Below are positions 27,499-37,348 of a DNA stretch of 64,000 nucleotides, one piece after another. The DNA comes from Candidatus Adamsella avium (GTDB lineage: Bacteria > Cyanobacteriota > Vampirovibrionia > Gastranaerophilales > CAJFVJ01): NCBI GenBank assembly GCA_904420445.1, contig CAJFVJ010000003.1, positions 454,441 through 518,440 on the forward strand. Direction: 5' to 3'. Numbering within the stretch: position 1 is the first letter of the stretch; each line of letters starts with the position of its first letter. The position numbers and the translations under genes were made by a program. Under the pieces are notes generated by a model that was given only the letters and a program-made list of their open reading frames with translations, was not told where the DNA came from and did not search any database.

Positions 27499-28320
27499 CT
27501 ATAACAAATCAATCGCAATATTCGGCGACTGATTTGCCTGTGCATCAAGCGACGACACAGAACTGCCGACAATATCTTCCTGCACCTGCTCACTCAAAAG
27601 CTTCGCAGTATCATAACTCATTGATGAAGCATAAGACTGAGCTGATACAATATTTTGAGCAGCAACCTCATTTCTGTTTATGGATTTTGTGAAAAACTCT
27701 TCTGCCTCAGAAATTTCAGCATTTCTTGATTCTACTTCTTCAATCGCTTCATCTGTCTGTCTTGAAAGTTCTTCAGCATTCTCAGAGGTCGAAATATCCG
27801 AAGATGTTATCCCGAGAGAAGCAGCAGAGGCATCTTTATAAGCTTTCTCAGTTTGATATGAAGTTGACTCATCAACTTCATATGATTTGCCCTCCTGAGA
27901 ACCATCAAGAATTTTTTTATCCTCAAAAGATGTTTCTCTTGCTATCCTGTCTATATTTTCTATATTTTTGTCTATCTCTTTCTGTTTTTCTGCTTTTGCA
28001 CCTTCATCGTCATCATCAGAAATACTGCTCAGAAGATTTTTGACAGAAAAAAGATTTTCTCTTATTTCTCCCAAAGCAGAATTTGCGACACTAAGCTCGT
28101 TTATGGCTGACTGCGCCCGTTCTGAAGAATTTTCATAATCTTTCAGTTTGCTGCGCTCTTCATTTTTTGATACCTCAACTTCTGTTGAATAGTCTTTTTC
28201 TTCTGAAATTTTCAAACTATTCGAGAGTTTATCAAAAAGAGATGACGCTTTCTCAGTTTTGAAAAAATTATTTGACGACGAAACAACACGACTGACATCA
28301 GAGTTAAACTCAAAACTCAT
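27499..28320 (-). CDS. Divergent flagellin-like protein
   Basis: The 273-aa protein has flagellin hallmarks at both ends of a coiled-coil structure: IDRIARETSFEDKKILDG (cf. eIDRIa..t.FNg..LL) at about residue 125-145, ASLGITSSDIS near 165, and the C-terminal D0-like segment ending SLDAQANQSPNIAIDLL. The N-terminal DDAAG-type motif is absent and the middle is very acidic. No other flagellar gene is in the window. It may be a filament protein of another kind or a decayed flagellin. AGGAG precedes the ATG. Confidence 0.7.
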   Translation of the reverse strand: MSFEFNSDVSRVVSSSNNFFKTEKASSLFDKLSNSLKISEEKDYSTEVEVSKNEERSKLKDYENSSERAQSAINELSVANSALGEIRENLFSVKNLLSSISDDDDEGAKAEKQKEIDKNIENIDRIARETSFEDKKILDGSQEGKSYEVDESTSYQTEKAYKDASAASLGITSSDISTSENAEELSRQTDEAIEEVESRNAEISEAEEFFTKSINRNEVAAQNIVSAQSYASSMSYDTAKLLSEQVQEDIVGSSVSSLDAQANQSPNIAIDLL

Positions 28321-28513
28321 AATAGATACTCCTTATCTGCACACACATCCTATGTATTTATATAGTACCCATTTTTTCAGGGGTATTTAACATGAGGAAT
28401 AAAGTTTATTTTTGATTTAATAGACAAATCCAATAAATTCGCATATTTTAATATTTAATAAAAATTAACAAACTAAAAACAATAACAAAAAGCATAATGT
28501 TCTGCAAAAAAAT

Positions 28514-28546
28514 AAAAAAGCCGGCATCACGCCGGTCTTGTTTTTT
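28514..28546 (-). terminator. Rho-independent terminator of a small gene
   Basis: On the minus strand GACCGGCGTGATGCCGG forms a hairpin followed by TTTTTT. It lies 52 bp downstream of the 55-aa ORF, supporting transcription of that ORF. Confidence 0.85.
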
Positions 28547-28597
28547 AAGCTCCTAATCTCCAAATATTAGCACTCTTCTTTTGGGGGTATAATTCTC

Positions 28598-28765
28598 TTA
28601 TTTGTTGATTCCTAAAAGCATTGTTCTGTTGCATATTGCAAGAAACTGCATTGAATCAAAAACTTTTTCAGGATCAACCGATGTTACTCTATCCAAGTTG
28701 CAAGTTTGTTTGTCATAATATTTTTCGAATGTTTCGTTATCTAATCTTGAAGTTAAGAAGCCCAT
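28598..28765 (-). CDS. Small 55-aa protein
   Basis: ATG with GTGGAGACAACAAG upstream opens an ORF beginning MGFLTSRLDNETFEKYYDKQ and ending MLLGINK, with Cys residues at 22 and 45. A terminator follows. The gap of about 660 bp between the flagellin-like and TPR genes otherwise holds nothing evident. I do not recognise the family; the good ribosome site and terminator make it a credible gene. Confidence 0.6.
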   Translation of the reverse strand: MGFLTSRLDNETFEKYYDKQTCNLDRVTSVDPEKVFDSMQFLAICNRTMLLGINK

Positions 28766-28982
28766 CTTGTTGTCTCCACTTTATTTTCACGTCCCACATA
28801 TATATAAAGTATATAAAAAATATTGAATTTCAAAAAAAACTTTATTTGTTACATAAGTTAACAATATCATCCTAAAAGTGTAGATTCTCAAAAAAAGCTA
28901 AATATAAAAACTCTTTTGCCGACAAAAAGAATAATGACACATGACTTGACTATTAGCGCAAAATAGAGCATAAGAGGTTTTA

Positions 28983-30644
28983 ATGATTAAGGGAAAAGCC
29001 CGCAATATAGAAGAGAACATAAACTACCAGAGTGAGTTAGATAATATATTAACACTGGCAAAACAGGCTTATGAAAATTATATAATCAGATCTAACAATC
29101 AGGATTTGGAAACAGCCATTGACTGCTACATCAAGGTAATGAATCTTGACCCAAATATTCCTGAAACTTATTACAAACTTGCAGGTCTGCTCCTGCAAAA
29201 AGGAGATATAGACCTGAATACGGCAATCGCTCAGTGTCAGAATGCAATTGATCTCGAGCCGAAATCCTCTGAAGCTCATCTCCAGATGGGATATTTCCTG
29301 CAGATGGCAGGTAATTTTGAAGGTGCTGAAGAAAAATTTGATGAATCAATAAAATTGAGCAGATGGTTCTCTTCACGTTCCCGTTTTGCTATGGCGCTTA
29401 TTCTTATCAAAAAAATGAGAGCGCTTAATCCGACTTTCTCTGATTTTTCAAAAGCAATGTACTATTTTGCAAGCGGAATGGTTTCTTCGCTGTGGGATTA
29501 TTCGACTCTCAGGATACTCTACAAAACTTTACTCGACAATTTCTATGTATTCGTCTACAAACTAACAGGCTCTATATTCAAGAAAATAAACGGATATAAC
29601 CTTGCAATCAAAACCTATGAAGATGCAATAGAAAAAACAGGGCGCTCTGAACTCTTCTACTCCCGTATAGCGGAAGTGTCACTCAAGAAAGGAGAACCGC
29701 ATATTGCGGTAGAATGTTACAAAAAAGCTCTCAGCATAAACCCTGATAATGTATCGCTCTGGAAAAAACTCGCAAGTACTCTTGAAGCATACTATCAGGA
29801 AGATATAGAGCTTATAACAGACTGCTATAGAAACCTCGCCGAATTTGAACCGGAGAATGCAAGATTGTTCTACGAACTCGGGCATCTCTACATCAAACTA
29901 GAAGATATTCTGAGCGCCATCAACTCATTCAAAAAAGCTATCGAACTTGATGAAGACAATCCCTTCTATCACAACAGCTTAGGATACTCGCTTATTCAAA
30001 TCAACGACTTCGACGGTGCTATATCAGAATATCAGAAAGCCATAAAACTAAACCCCGACAACCAGTGGACATCTGTTGTATGTCAGGCGCTTGCTTCAAT
30101 TTATTATCAGGTCAAGCAAAGTCCTGATGCCGCTATCGCAACTTATCAAACAGCTATTATGCTCGATGATAAATGCGCTGATACTCACCTTGCTCTTGGC
30201 AATATCTACCATGACCTCAATGACCTCGATAAAGCAATTGACTGCTACTGCGAAGCAATCAAAAATGACCCTTTCATAGCAAAAGCCTATTGCAACTTAG
30301 GGCTTGCATTGTGGGAAAAAGATTATACGGAAGAAGCAATCGTTGCCTACAACAAAGCAATTATGATTGATGATGAATATGCAATTGCTTACAACAATCT
30401 TGGTGTAGCTTATCTTGACGGAACAGGCGAGATAGAAAAATCAATTGACTGCTTCGAAAAAGCCATCAAATACAATCCAAATTACACACTAGCCTATTAC
30501 AACTGTGGCAGAGCTTATGAAGCCTATGGCAGTAATACAACAGCAGCTGAGTTTTATCAGATGGCTTATGACCTGAATGTCATAACAGAAGAACTCAACG
30601 CAAGAGAGATAGAAGACAGATTATACCATCTCTTTGATGCTTAA
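28983..30644 (+). CDS. Large TPR-repeat protein
   Basis: The 553-aa protein is almost entirely tetratricopeptide repeats, about a dozen, for example AIDCYIKVMNLDPNIPETYYKLA and AISEYQKAIKLNPDN. The region at about 125-200 is less repetitive and hydrophobic (SGMVSSLWDYSTLRIL). There is no signal peptide. Such proteins act as scaffolds or as glycosyltransferase and secretion accessories; no enzymatic domain is seen here. Confidence 0.87.
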   Translation: MIKGKARNIEENINYQSELDNILTLAKQAYENYIIRSNNQDLETAIDCYIKVMNLDPNIPETYYKLAGLLLQKGDIDLNTAIAQCQNAIDLEPKSSEAHLQMGYFLQMAGNFEGAEEKFDESIKLSRWFSSRSRFAMALILIKKMRALNPTFSDFSKAMYYFASGMVSSLWDYSTLRILYKTLLDNFYVFVYKLTGSIFKKINGYNLAIKTYEDAIEKTGRSELFYSRIAEVSLKKGEPHIAVECYKKALSINPDNVSLWKKLASTLEAYYQEDIELITDCYRNLAEFEPENARLFYELGHLYIKLEDILSAINSFKKAIELDEDNPFYHNSLGYSLIQINDFDGAISEYQKAIKLNPDNQWTSVVCQALASIYYQVKQSPDAAIATYQTAIMLDDKCADTHLALGNIYHDLNDLDKAIDCYCEAIKNDPFIAKAYCNLGLALWEKDYTEEAIVAYNKAIMIDDEYAIAYNNLGVAYLDGTGEIEKSIDCFEKAIKYNPNYTLAYYNCGRAYEAYGSNTTAAEFYQMAYDLNVITEELNAREIEDRLYHLFDA

Positions 30645-30662
30645 ACTCAAAATACAAGCAAC

Positions 30663-30695
30663 AAAAAAGGCGGATAATCAAATCATTATACCGCC
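30663..30695 (-). terminator. Rho-independent terminator of rimO
   Basis: GGCGGTATAATG pairs with ATTATCCGCC across a short loop and is followed by T6 on the minus strand, about 90 bp beyond the rimO stop. Confidence 0.75.
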
Positions 30696-30783
30696 CACAT
30701 ATACTCTCTAATTTATTTATCCTAATGTATTTATAGTTTAACAACTAAATTTTCTTTGTAACTCCTCTAAAATATGTATTTTC

Positions 30784-32091
30784 TCAGACGGTTTCGCCAA
30801 ATAAATCATACTCTGACGCAGATACAATCTTTACAGGCTCTATATCCCCCGGGATAAGAGGTTTATCAGTCTTTACATAAACATACCCGTCAACTTCAGG
30901 AGCATCCCGATAACTCCTTGCTACAACATGCCCCCTGGCATCAACTGTTTCAACAATACAAGGCAGAATTTTCCCGATAAAAGACTCGTTTATTTCTTTT
31001 GAAATAACCTGCTGCATCTGCATTATCTTTTTTCTGCGTTCTTTTTTTACCTTCGATAATACCTGAGGCTTCATCGAATAAGACGGTGTTCCCTTCTCTC
31101 TGCAATATTCAAATACCCCGACTTTATCAAAACGCATCTTTTCAACAAAATTGTATAAATGCTCAAACTGCTCTTCGCTCTCGGAAGGATACCCGACAAT
31201 AAACGTAGACCTGATAGCAACATCATCAATCTTCCTGCGCATCTTTTCTATCAATTCTTCATAATCAAGAACCGGTCGATACATCGCTTTCAACATATCA
31301 GGATGCGAATGTTGAAGAGGAATATCTATGTACTTTACAACTTTCTCTAAAGAAGCAAATGCCTCAATCAGCTCATCACTAAAGGTTGAAGGATATGTAT
31401 ACATAACCCTTATCCACTGCAAATCTTCGATATTGTTGAGTTTCTCCAACAGTTCAGCAAGAGCATATCTTCCATAGATATCCTTCCCGTAAGCTGTTGT
31501 ATCCTGCGCAATCAATACAATCTCATTCACTCCTTTTGATACAAGCTCCTTCGCCTCTTGCAAAATATTTTCCATCGGACGGGACTTATAAGAACCTCTA
31601 AGACGGGGAATAACGCAATACCCGCATTTATAACTGCACCCCTCCGCTATTTTGAGAAAAGAACTTGCCCCTAAAGTTATCTGCCTGCGCACTACCTGCT
31701 CTGGATAGATATATTCAGGCTTCTTTGATACGCAATAAACAGTTTTTTTCTCCTCTAAAGCTGCTATAACACCGGCTATCTTCGATAAATCGGATGTCCC
31801 GACAAAAGCAGCCGCCTCAGGAAGCAAACTCTCAAGTTCATGTTGATATTTCTGAGGAAGACAGCCTGTGACAACAACTTTTTTCCCTTTCGAGAGCATT
31901 TCAAAAATTGACTGCACAGACTCCTTTTCGGCATCATGTATGAAAGAACATGTATTAACTATTACAATATCAGACTCTGACTCATCAAGCGTTACAGAGT
32001 ATCCGGCATCATCAAGGATACCGAGCATAAGTTCAGAGTCAACCAGATTCTTCGCACATCCATGTGATATTAAAGCAATTTTCTTCTTCAT
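30784..32091 (-). CDS. rimO: Ribosomal protein S12 methylthiotransferase RimO
   Basis: The 435-aa radical-SAM protein has three Cys of the N-terminal UPF0004 cluster (SHGCAKNLVDSE, VNTCSF, TGCLPQKY), the radical-SAM CxxxCxxC in GCSYKCGYCVIPRLRG, and a C-terminal TRAM domain. The spelling GCAKNLVDSE and RLRGSYKSRP is RimO rather than MiaB. It methylthiolates Asp88 of S12. It is immediately downstream of yajQ (1-bp gap), so the two are co-transcribed. Confidence 0.95.
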   Translation of the reverse strand: MKKKIALISHGCAKNLVDSELMLGILDDAGYSVTLDESESDIVIVNTCSFIHDAEKESVQSIFEMLSKGKKVVVTGCLPQKYQHELESLLPEAAAFVGTSDLSKIAGVIAALEEKKTVYCVSKKPEYIYPEQVVRRQITLGASSFLKIAEGCSYKCGYCVIPRLRGSYKSRPMENILQEAKELVSKGVNEIVLIAQDTTAYGKDIYGRYALAELLEKLNNIEDLQWIRVMYTYPSTFSDELIEAFASLEKVVKYIDIPLQHSHPDMLKAMYRPVLDYEELIEKMRRKIDDVAIRSTFIVGYPSESEEQFEHLYNFVEKMRFDKVGVFEYCREKGTPSYSMKPQVLSKVKKERRKKIMQMQQVISKEINESFIGKILPCIVETVDARGHVVARSYRDAPEVDGYVYVKTDKPLIPGDIEPVKIVSASEYDLFGETV

Positions 32092-32092
32092 A

Positions 32093-32593
32093 TTATCTAT
32101 AGTTCGTGAACTGCAAAGGAATATCGTAGGAGTCTTCTTTTTCTTTCAAAAATTTGATGGCAGCCTGCAAGTCATCTTTGCTTTTGCCTGAAACTCTAAC
32201 CTGATCTCCCTGTATTGAAGCCTGAACTTTCATTTTTGTTGTTTTTATATCAGCTACTATTTTCTTTGCAAGCTCAACACTCAAGCCTTTTTTAAGATTG
32301 AATACCTGACGGACGTTCCCTCCAAGTGCATTCTCTGATTTTTGGGCATCAAGAATTTTTATGCTCAAACCTCTTTTTATCATCTTTGACTGGAGGATAT
32401 CAACAATATTTTTCAATTTTGTATCATCTGAAGTTGTGATGGTAATACTCTTATCTCCTTCAAGTTCAACATCACTGTTTGAATTTTTCAAGTCAAATCT
32501 GCTTGATATTTCTCTTTTGGTCTGGTCAACAGCATTCACAAGCTCCTGTTGATTAAACTCAGATACAACATCAAAACTGCAATCTTTAGCCAT
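32093..32593 (-). CDS. YajQ family nucleotide-binding protein
   Basis: The product (166 aa) begins MAKDCSFDVVSEFNQQELVNAVDQ and ends DDLQAAIKFLKEKEDSYDIPLQFTNYR, both typical of UPF0234/YajQ. The family binds RNA or cyclic di-GMP and affects gene expression. The ATG at 32593 is used because the family sequence starts there and it has AAGGGGGTATTT upstream; an upstream in-frame codon would add 12 residues. Confidence 0.93.
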   Translation of the reverse strand: MAKDCSFDVVSEFNQQELVNAVDQTKREISSRFDLKNSNSDVELEGDKSITITTSDDTKLKNIVDILQSKMIKRGLSIKILDAQKSENALGGNVRQVFNLKKGLSVELAKKIVADIKTTKMKVQASIQGDQVRVSGKSKDDLQAAIKFLKEKEDSYDIPLQFTNYR

Positions 32594-32661
32594 AAATACC
32601 CCCTTTTTTCTATTGTTTAAGAATATCAAAAACAGGGATTTTTCACAAGATTCTTAAACTG

Positions 32662-32810
32662 GGACTTATATAGCAAATTACACAGATACTATTAAAAGTC
32701 TGTCATTCTGATGGTTTTATCCAGAAGAATCCTTTTTATTTAAATACTTCGCTAACGCTCAGTATGACGTTGTTCTGGAAATTTTTGGTGGAATTTGCTA
32801 TATAAATCCT
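32662..32810 (+). repeat. MITE-like dispersed repeat, copy 2
   Basis: About 149 bp with the best-preserved terminal inverted repeats: GGACTTATATAGCAAATT at the left and AATTTGCTATATAAATCC at the right. The core matches copies 1 and 3. It fills the gap between yajQ and udk and ends two bases before the udk stop. Confidence 0.85.
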
Positions 32811-32811
32811 C

Positions 32812-33603
32812 TTAAATTGCTGTCTGATAACGGCGATTTTCTACAGGACTCTTCTCAGGAGCGTCAATTTCACGATAAACATCAGCAAACAACGAATTGA
32901 TATATTCAACAGTCGCACTTCCTGATATCACAATATCAGCAGTTTCTTTCTTCGGCACAATGTGTCTGAGAGCTTCTTTTTTCACTGTTGCAAACTGTAT
33001 TTTTGCATCAGCATCCGTTTTGCCTCTTGACTTTGCACGCTTGTACCATCTTTCTTTTATGACCTCAGCATCAGTATCAACATAAATCTTCAAATCAAGA
33101 ATATCAGAAAAAGTGCTGTCTAAAGCGAACAAACCTTCTATAAAAATAATATCATGCGGTTCTTTTGGCTGCATATCAAGAATTTGCTCGCATGTTGCAA
33201 AATTATAAACCGGAGAAGAAATGCTCTTTCCTGATTTTAGCTTTGAAATATGACTTTTCATAAACTCAAGGTCATACGCATCAGGGATATCAAAGTTTAT
33301 ACCCGTTTTAAAAAGAGCTTCAAAACTGCCTGCTTCTCTAAGCTCTTTTGATGTATCCCGATAATAATCATCACAGCTCAGGACAGTACATCTGAAATTA
33401 TCTCTCATCGTATTGATGAATGTTGTTTTCCCTGAAGCTGACTCGCCTGCTATACCGATAACTATTTTCTTCCTGTTAATAATCTCTGGAATTTTTGAGA
33501 CAATATCAGCTTTTTTGAACAACAAACCGCCGTTAAGTTTGTCATTCTTCACAAGATTATATAAAACCCTTAAGAACGCATCAGACGAATTCATTTTTCC
33601 CAC
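32812..33603 (-). CDS. udk: Uridine kinase-like nucleoside kinase
   Basis: The 263-aa protein has a P-loop GIAGESASGKTTF (near residue 50), SCDDYYRD, a Tyr/His-type DIPDAYD loop, the IIFIEGLFAL Walker-B-like strand and KERWYKRAKSRGKT. These are the phosphoribulokinase/uridine kinase family motifs. About 40 extra N-terminal residues precede the P-loop. Uridine or cytidine phosphorylation is likely; a related kinase substrate cannot be excluded. Confidence 0.82.
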   Translation of the reverse strand: MGKMNSSDAFLRVLYNLVKNDKLNGGLLFKKADIVSKIPEIINRKKIVIGIAGESASGKTTFINTMRDNFRCTVLSCDDYYRDTSKELREAGSFEALFKTGINFDIPDAYDLEFMKSHISKLKSGKSISSPVYNFATCEQILDMQPKEPHDIIFIEGLFALDSTFSDILDLKIYVDTDAEVIKERWYKRAKSRGKTDADAKIQFATVKKEALRHIVPKKETADIVISGSATVEYINSLFADVYREIDAPEKSPVENRRYQTAI

Positions 33604-33673
33604 CGTGCCGTTTTTAATAATTATAAATCAAAAAGCGTTGAAATATTGCGTTAATTTCTAAATATGTATTTTA

Positions 33674-36001
33674 ATGTTACAATATAAAAAAAGATTAGTG
33701 GGACAAATTGAAGTGGAATTTGATTTTCAGCTGGATGACTTTCAGCTAGAAGCCTGTGAACATATTAACAACAAAGAAAGCGTCGTTCTCTGCGCACCGA
33801 CCGGTGCAGGGAAAACAGTAATCGCAGAGCATGCAATCTATCTCGCTCTCAAAGAAAACAAGCGTGTTTTTTATACCACACCTTTGAAAGCCTTGAGTAA
33901 CCAAAAATTCTACGATTTTTCAAAAAAATACGGTGAAGATAAAACAGGACTCCTGACAGGTGATACTTCTATCAACAGAAATGCTCAGATTGTCGTTATG
34001 ACAACCGAAGTTTTCAGAAATATCTTATACGGAACAAACCTTGGGAAAATTGACGAAAACCTCAAAAATGTCGAATATGTTGTCCTTGATGAAGTTCACT
34101 ACATGAATGACGAACAAAGAGGCACCGTGTGGGAAGAGAGTATTATCTACTGTCCTTCAAACATAAAAATAATCGCACTCTCTGCTACAGTTGCTAACTC
34201 TCAAGAACTCACAGACTGGATAAATACTGTTCACTCAAACACACATCTTGTCTATACTGATTTTCGACCTGTTCCTCTGAGATTCTATTACTATTCACCT
34301 TCTTCTCCGTTCAAAATTCATCCGATGTTTACGCCTGATGGAAAGATGAACTCAAAAATCAAACCCGAGAAAAATCAAAAATCTTTCGGCAAGCATAAAA
34401 ATAAAAACAAATTCTACGTTCCCCTGCTAATAGAAGAGCTAAACAAAAAAGATATGCTCCCTGCCATATATTTCACTTTCAGCAGAAAAAAATGCGATGA
34501 ATATATGGAAGAGTGCTCCCAGCTCAATTTATTGAACGACTTTGAAAAAAGAAGACTGACTCAAATTATAGACGAGTATATCCTTGAAAACCCATACCTC
34601 GCCAAAAATAAACATCTTGAATATCTATACTCGGGAGTTGCAAGCCACCATGCCGGTCTTTTGCCTGCCTGGAAAGGATTGATAGAAAAACTCTTCCAGC
34701 AGGGGTTAATAAAAGTTGTCTTCGCAACAGAAACTCTTGCCGCAGGCATCAACATGCCAGCAAGAACAACCGTAATCAGCGCAATCAGCAAAAGAGGCGA
34801 TAAAGGTCATCGTAACCTCACCGCAAACGAATTTTTGCAAATGTCAGGACGTGCAGGGCGAAGAGGTATGGACAAAGTCGGGCATGTTGTCGTAGTCGGT
34901 TCAGGTTACAACACTCCAGAGGAAGCTGTAATGCTTGCAAGCGCCAAATCAGATGACCTTGAGAGCAGATTTACCCCCGGGTATTCAATGGTGCTCAATC
35001 TTTTGCAGCGTTTTTCGATTGATGAAGCAAAAGAACTTATCCTCAAGAGTTTTGGTTATTTTTCTTCAAACAAAAGACTAAATCCCCTCCTTCAGGAGAA
35101 AAAACGAATACAGGACGTCATAGACGAAATCGATTCATTTATATGTCCTTTCGGACAAAAACCATCAGATATATTTGAATTCAACAAACTCAAAAACATG
35201 TACGTCGAACACAGAAATTTGACCAAAATTCTGAAGAAACAGGCAAGACAGCACAATTCCCCCGAGGTTGTGGAATTCGAAAAGAAAACCAAAGAATTCT
35301 ACAACCAGATGTATGAATACCAGTGCTGTGAATGCAAAAGATATAAAAAACACATAAAGGAAATAGAAATAAAAACAAGATTTGAGAAAAAACTCAACAA
35401 AATAGAAAAAACTATCCAGTACGAAAAAGATATCTACTGGAAAACTTTCTTGAATCATGCAGCAGTCCTCGAAGAAATGGGCTACCTCATCGATAATTAC
35501 CCGAGTGAAAAAGGACTTCTCACTTCTTCTTTGAGAACAGAGAATGAGCTGTATTTTTCTGAAGTAGTTTTGAGCGGAGTTCTCGACAACCTTGAACCCG
35601 GAGAACTTGCTGCGGTAATATGCGCCATCATAACCGAAGATGTCAGAAACAAAGCGTATCTCCCGCTGAAAGTCAGCAAACCTGTCAGAAAGGCTCTCGC
35701 TGATATAGAAACTATCGGCAGAAAAGTGTGGAAAATGCAAAAAAAATACAACATAGAAAAACCTATTTTGCTAAATCCTTATTATTCACCGCTTGTTGAA
35801 AACTGGATAAACGGTATGGACTGGGAAGAGCTTACTGACAACATCGAAGTTCCAGAAGGTGATATAGTAAGAACATTCAAAAGAACTGTTGACCTCCTCA
35901 GGCAGTTATCAATGATGAAAGACATTCCTGAAAATCTTTCAAAAAATGCAGGATACGCACTTGAATGCATAAACAGAGAACCCGTCAAAGACGCATTTTA
36001 A
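33674..36001 (+). CDS. Ski2-type DEVH RNA helicase
   Basis: The 775-aa protein shows the superfamily 2 motifs in order: APTGAGKTVIAE (I), FYTTPLKALSNQK (Ia), LDEVHYM (II), ALSATVAN (III), TETLAAGINMPART (V) and QMSGRAGRRGMD (VI). The C-terminal half, with FSSNKRLNPLLQEK and the closing helical DSHCT-type region (ENWINGMDWEELTDN), is typical of Ski2/Mtr4-like proteins. Cyanobacteria have homologues. It probably unwinds structured RNA for decay or rRNA processing. A CCECKRYKKH segment near 550 holds Cys residues. Confidence 0.9.
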   Translation: MLQYKKRLVGQIEVEFDFQLDDFQLEACEHINNKESVVLCAPTGAGKTVIAEHAIYLALKENKRVFYTTPLKALSNQKFYDFSKKYGEDKTGLLTGDTSINRNAQIVVMTTEVFRNILYGTNLGKIDENLKNVEYVVLDEVHYMNDEQRGTVWEESIIYCPSNIKIIALSATVANSQELTDWINTVHSNTHLVYTDFRPVPLRFYYYSPSSPFKIHPMFTPDGKMNSKIKPEKNQKSFGKHKNKNKFYVPLLIEELNKKDMLPAIYFTFSRKKCDEYMEECSQLNLLNDFEKRRLTQIIDEYILENPYLAKNKHLEYLYSGVASHHAGLLPAWKGLIEKLFQQGLIKVVFATETLAAGINMPARTTVISAISKRGDKGHRNLTANEFLQMSGRAGRRGMDKVGHVVVVGSGYNTPEEAVMLASAKSDDLESRFTPGYSMVLNLLQRFSIDEAKELILKSFGYFSSNKRLNPLLQEKKRIQDVIDEIDSFICPFGQKPSDIFEFNKLKNMYVEHRNLTKILKKQARQHNSPEVVEFEKKTKEFYNQMYEYQCCECKRYKKHIKEIEIKTRFEKKLNKIEKTIQYEKDIYWKTFLNHAAVLEEMGYLIDNYPSEKGLLTSSLRTENELYFSEVVLSGVLDNLEPGELAAVICAIITEDVRNKAYLPLKVSKPVRKALADIETIGRKVWKMQKKYNIEKPILLNPYYSPLVENWINGMDWEELTDNIEVPEGDIVRTFKRTVDLLRQLSMMKDIPENLSKNAGYALECINREPVKDAF

Positions 36002-36011
36002 GGTGTGAGTT

Positions 36012-37283
36012 ATGACTACAAGAGCAGATGTAATAAAAATTTTGGATAAGTTCTTCTCACGGCATAAGCCTCTGGATATTGAATGCGAAAAACCAGAAAT
36101 ATCAAGATTAACCAACGGTGTTTTGAAAAATCTCACATACCTTGACTACCTGATTGAACAAACAATCGAAAAAGACATCAAATCAATACAAAAAAGCCTC
36201 CTCAACATTCTTCGATGCGCAATGTTCGAACTTGTATTCGACCAAACGCCCGAATACGCAATAGTCAACTCTTATGTAGAAATATCAAAAAAAGTTTCTC
36301 AAAAATCATCCGGTTTCATAAACGCCGTCTTGAAAAAGTTTCTCAGAAACAAAGATAAAATCTCACTGCCTGAAAAAGAAGTTAATCCTCTGAAATATCT
36401 GAGCATAAAATACTCTCACCCGATGTGGATGATTCAAAGATGGATAAACTTCTACGGATATGAGAAAACTGAAGAAATCTGCGCCTACAACAACAAAAAC
36501 TCGGGACTCAACATAAGAGTTAACACACTCAAAATAACAATTCCCGATTTCAAAAAAATTCTCGAACAAAATAATATAGAATACGAACAAAACCCCTATC
36601 TTGAAGTATGCTTTAAAATCAGACACCATGGGCATATACCTGAGATTCTCGGATACAAAGAAGGATATTTCACTGTTCAGGGAGTTGCCTCATGCCTGCC
36701 TGCAAAAGTCCTGTCCCCAGAGATGCGCTCAAAAGTTCTTGATGTATGCGCTGCCCCGGGCGGCAAATCCCTGCATCTTTCGTCAATTATGGCAAATACT
36801 GGTGCCATTACAGCTGTTGACCTAACAGAGAAAAAACTCGAAAAACTAAAAGAAAATATCTCAAGACTCGGAGCAACAAACATAACGCCCCTGTGTGCAG
36901 ATGCAACGAGTTATGAATATGCTCATCTATATGACTATATCCTGGTAGATGCCCCATGCTCAAATACAGGCATACTTTCAAAAAAAGCAGACATCAGATG
37001 GACAAGAAAAGAAAAAGACATCAAATCAATAAGCAAAATACAATATGAAATTCTCAACAACTCCGCTCAATACCTGAATGCTGGGGGATATCTCGTTTAT
37101 AGCACATGCAGCATAGAACCTGAAGAAAATCTCGAAGTTACAAACAAATTTTTGTATAATAATCCTGATTTTGAACTCTGTCCCTTTACTCTTGATGAAA
37201 AGAACAACGGATTTGTACAGATACTTCCCTCTTATCTCGATATGGAAGGATTTTTCATAGCAAAATTCAGAAAGAAAAAATAA
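36012..37283 (+). CDS. rsmB: 16S rRNA cytosine-C5 methyltransferase RsmB
   Basis: A NusB-like N-terminal domain (about 1-135) is followed by a methyltransferase domain with the SAM motif LDVCAAPGGKSLHLS, VDAPCSNTGILSKKADIRW (catalytic Cys in PCSNTG) and YSTCSIEPEENLE (second Cys). This is RsmB, modifying C967 of 16S rRNA. At 423 aa it is complete. It is 11 bp downstream of the helicase gene, so the two may be one operon for RNA metabolism. Confidence 0.95.
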   Translation: MTTRADVIKILDKFFSRHKPLDIECEKPEISRLTNGVLKNLTYLDYLIEQTIEKDIKSIQKSLLNILRCAMFELVFDQTPEYAIVNSYVEISKKVSQKSSGFINAVLKKFLRNKDKISLPEKEVNPLKYLSIKYSHPMWMIQRWINFYGYEKTEEICAYNNKNSGLNIRVNTLKITIPDFKKILEQNNIEYEQNPYLEVCFKIRHHGHIPEILGYKEGYFTVQGVASCLPAKVLSPEMRSKVLDVCAAPGGKSLHLSSIMANTGAITAVDLTEKKLEKLKENISRLGATNITPLCADATSYEYAHLYDYILVDAPCSNTGILSKKADIRWTRKEKDIKSISKIQYEILNNSAQYLNAGGYLVYSTCSIEPEENLEVTNKFLYNNPDFELCPFTLDEKNNGFVQILPSYLDMEGFFIAKFRKKK

Positions 37284-37290
37284 ACAATAA

Positions 37291-37317
37291 AAAAAGCTCC
37301 TGACTATGGAGCTTTTT
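37291..37317. terminator. Bidirectional rho-independent terminator
   Basis: AAAAAGCTCC (loop TGACTAT) GGAGCTTTTT between convergent rsmB and the coiled-coil gene. Confidence 0.88.
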
Positions 37318-37348
37318 GGTTCTTAAAAAGGAGTTCTTTCAAAAATTC

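Noticed and set aside
28321-28597. CRISPR or prophage remnant in the AT-rich gap
   Set aside because: No repeated spacers, integrase or attachment-like direct repeats. A terminator for the small gene is the only clear element.
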